From an uncultured Eubacterium sp. (GTDB taxonomy: Bacteria; Bacillota; Clostridia; Lachnospirales; Lachnospiraceae): DNA of 5,995 bases. The translations under genes and the position numbers were made by a program. Positions 1 to 4,552 of this stretch are shown here, piece by piece; positions within the stretch are counted from its first letter, which is position 1; every line of letters begins with the position of its first letter. The notes under the pieces were generated by a model. That model ran no database searches. It saw only the letters and a list, made by a program, of their open reading frames with translations, and had not been told where the DNA came from. Location of the stretch: the NCBI GenBank assembly GCA_905236225.1, contig CAJOPM010000091.1, positions 1 through 5,995 on the forward strand. The letters run 5' to 3'.

Positions 1-711
1 CATAGGGTATTTGATGAGGATTTCATTAAAATACCATACAGGTTATTTGTGCCGCATGTGATTAATTCGCATAAAAAGATACCGCTTATTGTATTCTTAC
101 ATGGTGCAGATGTAACAGGATACGATAATGAAATTCATATAAGAGCTCATGATATAGGTGCAATCTATGCAAGAGACAGGTGGCAGGCATTGCAAAGCAG
201 TATTATTTTCGCACCGCAGTATCATGAGGGGACTCATTGGTCACATGAATCTGTAAGAGAAAAACTGTTTATAATAATAGAAAGATTGATTGAAGAATAT
301 GAATGTATAGACATAAACAGAATTTGTATTTACGGTTATAGTGCCGGGGGAATGGGCGTATTTAAAATGCTTATGCAAAGACCGCATTTTTTCTATAGGG
401 CTATGATTATTTGTGGCGCGGTGACAAGTGACGATATTGATAATTTAGTTTATACACCTATGTGGCTTTTCCATGCAGAAGATGATAATATTGTGCCCTG
501 CGAAGCTAGACGCGGATTAGGAGAGTATCGATATTACGGCTCGGCTGCTGTTTATGACGCATTGCATGATAAGATGCAGGATGATATTCGATATACGCAG
601 TATAAAGCCGGAGAACTCAAGGAAAAATATAAGATTAATCCGCATTGTTCATGGGTTTTGGCATCGCGAAATGAAGAGGCGCTAAGGTGGCTGATAGGTA
701 AGGATGTTTAA
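1..711 (+). CDS. Alpha/beta hydrolase, predicted esterase/peptidase (5'-truncated by window edge)
   Basis: The frame is open from base 1, so the gene begins upstream. A GTG at 49 is in frame, but residues before it (IPYRLFVP just ahead of the core) look like the normal family N-terminus, so 49 is not the likely start. With window codon 1 as residue 1, visible motifs are a beta-strand plus oxyanion-type loop PLIVFLHG (28-35), the nucleophile elbow GYSAGG with Ser114, an HAEDDNIVP segment with the probable catalytic acid Asp162, and His215 in PHCSW near the C-terminus. This Ser-Asp-His order and the PYRLF...LFLHG opening resemble predicted peptidases/esterases related to phospholipase/carboxylesterase and dienelactone-hydrolase folds, which hydrolyse ester or peptide bonds. 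The substrate cannot be told from sequence. Any signal peptide or extra N-terminal domain would lie outside the window. The stop overlaps the ribosome binding site of the following PrsW-like gene. Fold and triad are well supported; the precise function is not. Confidence 0.85.
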   Translation, partial: HRVFDEDFIKIPYRLFVPHVINSHKKIPLIVFLHGADVTGYDNEIHIRAHDIGAIYARDRWQALQSSIIFAPQYHEGTHWSHESVREKLFIIIERLIEEYECIDINRICIYGYSAGGMGVFKMLMQRPHFFYRAMIICGAVTSDDIDNLVYTPMWLFHAEDDNIVPCEARRGLGEYRYYGSAAVYDALHDKMQDDIRYTQYKAGELKEKYKINPHCSWVLASRNEEALRWLIGKDV

Positions 712-715
712 GGGA
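710..715 (+). promoter_or_regulatory. Ribosome binding site of the PrsW-like gene, overlapping the upstream stop
   Basis: AAGGGA lies about 9 bases before the GTG at 724 and overlaps the TAA stop (709-711) of the hydrolase. It supports the GTG start over the later in-frame ATG at 754, because starting there would remove half of the first membrane segment. The overlap suggests that ribosomes finishing the hydrolase help initiate the next gene. Confidence 0.55.
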
Positions 716-723
716 TTGTAGTT

Positions 724-1443
724 GTGTATATTTTAGCGTGTGCGTTAAGTTTAATGCCGTGTATTTTACTTTTTTTGTATTTAAGAAGACAAAAAAAGGA
801 TGAGCCTCTCTACAAAAAATTATGCAACAAAGCATTGCTTAGAGGAGTAATAAGTGTAATTCCCATAGCAGTTTTATCTTGCATATTTAATATAGTAATA
901 AAAGCGGCTGTTGCAAAGAATGACAATGCAATTTTATATAGTTTTTTATATACGGTAGTTGTGCTTGCGTTTGTGGAAGAACTTGTAAAATTTTTTAGCA
1001 CCAAAAAATTTATAAAGAAAAATGATTATGCATATTCGTGGGTTGATGTGACAGTATTTACGACTATAGTTGCCATAGGATTTAGTTTGATAGAAACAGT
1101 TACCCTTGGCATTGGAGAAAGCATCCCGGTAGTTTTGATTCGAGCTATCAGTTTTCCTCATGTGGGCTATGGCTTTATAGTAGGATATTTTTTGGGGAAA
1201 AGTATGAAATTAAACAAGCCCGCCATGCAGGCGGCAGGATTTGTAGTCGCATTGATTATACACGGAGCATATGATTTTTCACTGCAGGAAGACGTGCTCA
1301 TGATTAATGATATTTTGGTTTTTCTGCCATTTATATTAACTGTGGTTGATATTATTTTGGTGGTTGTATTGATAAAATTTATACGCAAGTCAAAACATGA
1401 AGAGCAGTTTATAGAGCCGCTTAATATAGCGAGCGAGACTTGA
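724..1443 (+). CDS. PrsW-family intramembrane metalloprotease homologue
   Basis: This 239-aa, very hydrophobic protein has about seven likely membrane segments (roughly 2-20, 41-62, 69-91, 105-127, 134-157, 167-185, 195-220). It carries the three PrsW-family motifs in order: EExxK (EELVK, Glu85/Glu86/Lys89), FxxxE (FSLIE, Phe120/Glu124) and HxxxD (HGAYD, His180/Asp184), plus His146 in a further membrane segment. These residues are thought to form the metal-dependent active site inside the membrane. The best-known member, Bacillus subtilis PrsW, makes the first cut in the anti-sigma factor RsiW, and the family is related to CAAX-type membrane proteases. No sigma/anti-sigma pair is visible here, so orthology to PrsW itself is not claimed. 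The length is close to the family norm and all key motifs are intact. The start is a GTG, and the gene probably shares an operon with the upstream hydrolase. The C-terminal tail (221-239) is charged and predicted to be non-membrane. Confidence 0.9.
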   Translation: MYILACALSLMPCILLFLYLRRQKKDEPLYKKLCNKALLRGVISVIPIAVLSCIFNIVIKAAVAKNDNAILYSFLYTVVVLAFVEELVKFFSTKKFIKKNDYAYSWVDVTVFTTIVAIGFSLIETVTLGIGESIPVVLIRAISFPHVGYGFIVGYFLGKSMKLNKPAMQAAGFVVALIIHGAYDFSLQEDVLMINDILVFLPFILTVVDIILVVVLIKFIRKSKHEEQFIEPLNIASET

Positions 1444-1475
1444 AGTGCCTTTATGGAAAGTGAATATGGTTTTTC

Positions 1476-1504
1476 TTGCAAGCAATACTTTAGAATGTTA
1501 AACT
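1476..1504 (+). promoter_or_regulatory. Candidate sigma-A-type promoter for yerC-pcrA
   Basis: TTGCAA (1476-1481) and TAAACT (1499-1504) are separated by 17 bases, with TG one base before the -10 (TGT-TAAACT), which is an extended -10 arrangement. Each hexamer matches four of six consensus positions. It would start transcription near 1511, about 40 bases before the yerC start codon. It lies within the 109-base gap after the PrsW-like gene, the natural place for a new transcription unit. No clear terminator for the upstream pair is visible, so read-through is also possible. This is a consensus match only. Confidence 0.4.
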
Positions 1505-1552
1505 AAAACCAAATTATCGAAACTGATTACGTAGGCAAAAAAGGCGGAGAGT

Positions 1553-1855
1553 ATGAGTAAAGAAATACGAAATGAGAGCACAGATCAACTTTTTAAGGGA
1601 ATACTTACGCTTAAGAATCTTGATGAGTGCTATAGTTTTTTTGAGGATGTTTGTACCATTAATGAAATTATTTCACTTGCACAAAGATTTGAAGTTGCAA
1701 AAATGCTTAAAGAAAAAAAGACATATATAGAAATATCGGAAAAATCAGGGGCATCTACAGCGACTATAAGCCGCGTGGGAAGATGCCTTAATTATGGAAG
1801 TGATGGCTATAATATGGTACTCGACAGATTAAAAGAGCAAGAGAGTGTTAAATAG
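1553..1855 (+). CDS. yerC: YerC/YecD family TrpR-like DNA-binding protein
   Basis: This 100-aa protein is a member of the YerC/YecD group of the Trp repressor superfamily. Typical features are an all-helical N-terminal part with a CYSFFEDVCTINEI segment (26-39), the LAQRFEVAKML stretch (42-52), and a helix-turn-helix around 57-78 (YIEISEKSGASTATISRVGRCL), followed by the LNYGSDGY signature (79-86). Family members are short DNA-binding regulators whose ligand and targets are mostly unknown. The tryptophan-repressor role should not be carried over. The ATG is preceded by AAGGCGG (1541-1547), a good ribosome binding site. The stop TAG abuts the ATG of pcrA, so the two are one transcription unit. 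From memory, Bacillus subtilis also has yerC close upstream of pcrA, though with other genes between them, which hints at a long-lived association. The length matches the family and nothing looks truncated. Confidence 0.93.
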   Translation: MSKEIRNESTDQLFKGILTLKNLDECYSFFEDVCTINEIISLAQRFEVAKMLKEKKTYIEISEKSGASTATISRVGRCLNYGSDGYNMVLDRLKEQESVK

Positions 1856-4081
1856 ATGTACGAAGAATTAAATGATAGGCAACTTGAGGCCGTCAAGCAT
1901 ACGCAAGGGCCGCTTTTGATACTTGCAGGTGCGGGCTCGGGAAAGACCAAGGTGCTCACTACAAGAATATCTTATCTTATAGAGCATGGGGTATCGCCGT
2001 ATAATATACTGGCAATAACATTTACCAATAAAGCAGCAGATGAGATGCGTCAAAGAGTAGATGATGCAGTTGGGTTAGATGCGCAGCAGATTTGGGTGTC
2101 GACATTTCACTCGACATGTGCGAGAATTCTCAGACGATTTATAGACAGAATCGGATATCAGAACAACTTTACCATTTATGATGCTGATGATCAAAAGACA
2201 TTAATCAAGTCTATTTGCAAGAAATTAAATATAGATACCAAGATAACTAAAGAAAGAATTTTTTTATCTGCGATATCATCTGCGAAGAATATGCTTATAG
2301 CTTTCGAAGAATTTGCCAGGGATAATATGGGCGATTTCGTAGGAGAAAAAAAGGCTGCTGTATATAGAGAATACGAATCGGCGCTTAAGAGTAACAATGC
2401 CTTGGATTTTGATGATTTGATTGTTAAATGCGTCATGCTTCTTAAAACAGATAAAGAGGTCAGGGATTATTATCAAAACCGCTTTCAATATGTTTTAGTT
2501 GATGAGTATCAGGACACCAACGGCGCACAGTTTGAACTTGTAAGGCTGCTTGCCGGTGGCAGCAATAATCTTTGCGTGGTAGGTGATGATGATCAGTCAA
2601 TCTACAAGTTCAGAGGCGCAAATATTGAGAACATACTTAGCTTTGAAAAGCATTATCCGGATGCGCACGTTGTCAGATTAGAGCAGAATTATCGCTCTAC
2701 GCAGAATATTCTAGATGCGGCGAACAGTGTTATCAAAAATAATTATGGCCGCAAATCCAAGACGCTTTGGACTGAAAATGAAAAGGGCGATAAGATAAAC
2801 TTTAATCAATATGAAACGGGTGAAGAGGAAGCATATAATATTGCAAAGGATATTTTGTTAAATGTCAAAGAGGGCAATGCTACATATGGGCAATGTGCAG
2901 TACTCTATAGGACGAATGCACAGTCAAGATTGTTTGAAGAGCGTTTTATGAAAGAAGGCATTCCATATAAACTCATAGGTGGAGTGAATTTTTATGCGCG
3001 CAAGGAAGTTAAGGATTTATTGTGCTACCTAAAGACAATTGACAATGCATTAGATGATCTTGCAATCCTTAGAATTATCAACGTGCCAAGAAGAGGTATC
3101 GGAGCTACATCCATTGCAAAGGTTCAGCGTTTTGCAGATGATAACGGTTATGGTCTTTATGAAGCGCTCAGCAGATTTAATGAAATTCCCTCGCTTGGCA
3201 GAACTGCATCTAAGATTGAATCATTTGTACTATTTATACAGGCGATGCGAGTTAAGATGCAGTATATGTCTGTTAAAGAGATTATAGAAGAAATTATCGA
3301 AATTACAGGATATGTAAGAGAATTAGAAGCAGACGGCAGCGATGAAGCACTTGCAAGAATAGAAAATGTTGACGAGCTTATCAGTACTGTAGCGACGTAC
3401 GAAGAGGAAAGCGATGAACCTACGCTTAGTGGATTTTTAGAGCAGGTATCGCTTGTTGCGGATATAGATGATTTAGATGAAGACGAAGATCACGTAGTGC
3501 TTATGACTCTTCACAGCGCCAAGGGACTTGAGTTTGAAAATGTTTATATGGTAGGACTTGAAGACGGACTATTCCCCTCATTTATGTGTATAACATCTGA
3601 TGATTCTTCTGAGATAGAAGAAGAAAGACGTCTGATGTATGTCGGCATTACCAGGGCTATGAAGAGACTTTCGATTTCTGCAGCAAGAGTCAGAATGCTT
3701 AGGGGCGAAATGAATTATAACAGGGTGTCTCGTTTCGTCAAAGAGATAGACAAAAAGCTTTTAAAAGGAGACGTGCCGAAATCGCAGACCAGGTCCTATG
3801 TGCAGGCTTCAGCAAAGGCAACTAAGACCTTTAAGCAGCAATCATATTTTAATACAGTAAATGCGCAGAAGTCACAAAAAGACAGAAATTTTGGGGCAAA
3901 TGCAGCTGCAAGTGGAAACCTTGAGTATGTTGTAGGTGATAGAGTCAGGCACCAGAAATTCGGGGAAGGACTTGTTACTAATATTGTAAGCGGCGGAAGA
4001 GATTATGAGGTCACTGTTGATTTTGACAGTTATGGCACAAAGAAAATGTTCGCAGTATTTGCAAAACTTAAAAAGGTCTGA
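1856..4081 (+). CDS. pcrA: ATP-dependent 3'-5' DNA helicase PcrA (UvrD/Rep superfamily 1A)
   Basis: This 741-aa protein is almost exactly the length of Bacillus PcrA and has the complete superfamily 1A motif set: Q motif LNDRQ (5-9), Walker A AGAGSGKT (24-31), Ia AITFTNKAADEM (53-64), Ib STFHS (82-86), II/Walker B VDEYQDT (215-221), III VVGDDDQSIYKFRGA (241-255), IV LEQNYRS (275-281), IVa GGVNFYARKE (375-384), V LMTLHSAKGLEFE (549-561), and VI RRLMYVGITRA (591-601). After a low-complexity Gln/Ser/Lys-rich linker (about 640-690), a C-terminal Tudor-like domain (about 691-741, VGDRVRHQKFGEG) follows. In PcrA this domain contacts RNA polymerase. The enzyme unwinds DNA in repair and rolling-circle replication, removes RecA, and handles transcription-replication conflicts. 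The ATG directly follows the yerC stop, and no strong ribosome binding site precedes it (only GAGAG at 1841-1845), so translation is probably coupled to yerC. Neither pcrB nor ligA, its neighbours in Bacillus, is present here. Confidence 0.97.
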   Translation: MYEELNDRQLEAVKHTQGPLLILAGAGSGKTKVLTTRISYLIEHGVSPYNILAITFTNKAADEMRQRVDDAVGLDAQQIWVSTFHSTCARILRRFIDRIGYQNNFTIYDADDQKTLIKSICKKLNIDTKITKERIFLSAISSAKNMLIAFEEFARDNMGDFVGEKKAAVYREYESALKSNNALDFDDLIVKCVMLLKTDKEVRDYYQNRFQYVLVDEYQDTNGAQFELVRLLAGGSNNLCVVGDDDQSIYKFRGANIENILSFEKHYPDAHVVRLEQNYRSTQNILDAANSVIKNNYGRKSKTLWTENEKGDKINFNQYETGEEEAYNIAKDILLNVKEGNATYGQCAVLYRTNAQSRLFEERFMKEGIPYKLIGGVNFYARKEVKDLLCYLKTIDNALDDLAILRIINVPRRGIGATSIAKVQRFADDNGYGLYEALSRFNEIPSLGRTASKIESFVLFIQAMRVKMQYMSVKEIIEEIIEITGYVRELEADGSDEALARIENVDELISTVATYEEESDEPTLSGFLEQVSLVADIDDLDEDEDHVVLMTLHSAKGLEFENVYMVGLEDGLFPSFMCITSDDSSEIEEERRLMYVGITRAMKRLSISAARVRMLRGEMNYNRVSRFVKEIDKKLLKGDVPKSQTRSYVQASAKATKTFKQQSYFNTVNAQKSQKDRNFGANAAASGNLEYVVGDRVRHQKFGEGLVTNIVSGGRDYEVTVDFDSYGTKKMFAVFAKLKKV

Positions 4082-4144
4082 ATTTACACACATCCTAAAT
4101 TGTAGTTAAATACATAATTTTTGTATATATCTCAGACGAGATGA

Positions 4145-4175
4145 CTCCCGCCTCTAAGCAAAGCGTAGGCGGGGG
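4145..4175. other. GC-rich hairpin downstream of pcrA, no U-tract
   Basis: CTCCCGCCT (4145-4153) pairs with AGGCGGGGG (4167-4175) over nine positions, with one G-U wobble in the RNA. The 13-base loop can form a small inner GC-AAA-GC stem (4158-4164). The stem is far richer in GC than the flanks. It lies 63 bases after the pcrA stop and ends 8 bases before the -35 box of the next promoter. Neither strand shows a T-run after it, so it is not a standard intrinsic terminator. It could block or stabilise the 3' end of the pcrA mRNA, act as a protein-binding site beside the promoter, or be a dispersed intergenic repeat. Confidence 0.65.
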
Positions 4176-4183
4176 AGAGAGAC

Positions 4184-4211
4184 TTGAAACAGGCAGGATA
4201 TGTGCTATAAT
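4184..4211 (+). promoter_or_regulatory. Strong sigma-A-type promoter for the small membrane protein gene
   Basis: TTGAAA (4184-4189) is followed after 16 bases by a perfect TATAAT (4206-4211), with TG one base upstream (TGTGC-TATAAT), making an extended -10. Transcription would start near 4218, giving a leader of about 38 bases with the ribosome binding site AAAGGAG (4243-4249) placed 6 bases before the ATG. This is the best promoter match in the window. It makes the downstream gene, and possibly rlmD by read-through, independent of pcrA transcription. Confidence 0.75.
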
Positions 4212-4255
4212 TAATTAAGTGATTTATAGAAACGTCTGAAGTAAAGGAGATTAGT

Positions 4256-4483
4256 ATGGGTGATAGAATTAAAGAAATGTTAGAACTCGACAGATTAGGA
4301 AGAGTCATCGAAAAACATGATCAAAAGAAGATGAATACGCTTCTTATTATACTAGCGATATTTGCATCTGCAGCTGTTTGCCTGTTTTTCCTATATCGTT
4401 ATTTTACACCTGATTATATTGATGAATATGATGATGAGTATGATGACGATTTTGATGATGATTTCTTTGATGAAGAAGATTAG
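4256..4483 (+). CDS. Small single-pass membrane protein with acidic-aromatic C-terminal tail, function unknown
   Basis: I do not recognise the family of this 75-aa protein. It has three visible parts. Residues 1-26 are a charged, probably helical N-terminal stretch (Lys/Arg/Glu/Asp-rich). Residues 27-47 form one strongly hydrophobic membrane segment (NTLLIILAIFASAAVCLFFLY). Residues 53-75 are an extremely acidic tail in which 16 of 23 residues are Asp or Glu. Aromatic residues recur every four positions in the tail (Tyr54, Tyr58, Tyr62, Phe66, Phe70). The basic side of the membrane segment (His21, Lys24, Lys25) is N-terminal, which by the positive-inside rule places the acidic tail outside the cell. 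It is a real gene: an excellent ribosome binding site, a strong promoter and a terminator-like hairpin bracket it tightly. The tail could bind cations or basic wall/surface polymers or proteins, but this is inference. It could also be a membrane-anchored partner of a neighbouring gene product. Confidence 0.88.
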   Translation: MGDRIKEMLELDRLGRVIEKHDQKKMNTLLIILAIFASAAVCLFFLYRYFTPDYIDEYDDEYDDDFDDDFFDEED

Positions 4484-4495
4484 TCAGTATTAAGC

Positions 4496-4525
4496 AGGGG
4501 CTCTTAATCAGAGCCCCTATATTTA
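4496..4525 (+). terminator. Intrinsic-terminator-like hairpin after the small membrane protein gene
   Basis: AGGGGCTCT (4496-4504) and AGAGCCCCT (4510-4518) form a perfect nine-base-pair stem with a five-base loop, starting 12 bases after the stop codon. The following bases (ATATTTAT) are T-containing but interrupted, so termination may be incomplete. Only about 28 bases separate the stem from the next start codon, leaving little room for a separate promoter. Confidence 0.75.
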
Positions 4526-4542
4526 TGCATAAAAGTATTATC

Positions 4543-4547
4543 GGAGG
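4543..4547 (+). promoter_or_regulatory. Ribosome binding site of the rlmD-type gene
   Basis: GGAGG sits 5 bases before the ATG at 4553. It fixes this ATG as the start of the methyltransferase gene, and the encoded N-terminus MKRGEIYEG agrees with a TRAM-like domain beginning directly at that point. Confidence 0.8.
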
Positions 4548-4552
4548 ATAAG

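Noticed and set aside
49..711. Treating the GTG at 49 as the true start of the hydrolase
   Set aside because: The frame is open to base 1 and encodes family-like residues (IPYRLFVP) before 49, and no good ribosome binding site precedes the GTG. The gene is better read as truncated by the window edge.
1476..1486. TTGCAAGCAA as a terminator stem for the PrsW-like gene
   Set aside because: Only four pairs with a two-base loop and no T-run after it. It is better explained as part of a promoter -35 region or as chance.
3054..3287. Forward alternative-frame ORF inside pcrA
   Set aside because: It lies wholly within the conserved PcrA coding frame, lacks a ribosome binding site, and its product resembles nothing recognisable.
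3457..3492. Acidic stretch in PcrA (DDLDEDED) as an inserted element
   Set aside because: An acidic segment just before motif V is normal in PcrA proteins of Gram-positive bacteria.
4097..4122. AT-only hairpin followed by TTTTT after pcrA as an intrinsic terminator
   Set aside because: The stem (AAAT/TGTA with TACA/ATTT) is interrupted by unpaired bases, contains almost no GC and would be too weak. The T-run is partly inside the stem.
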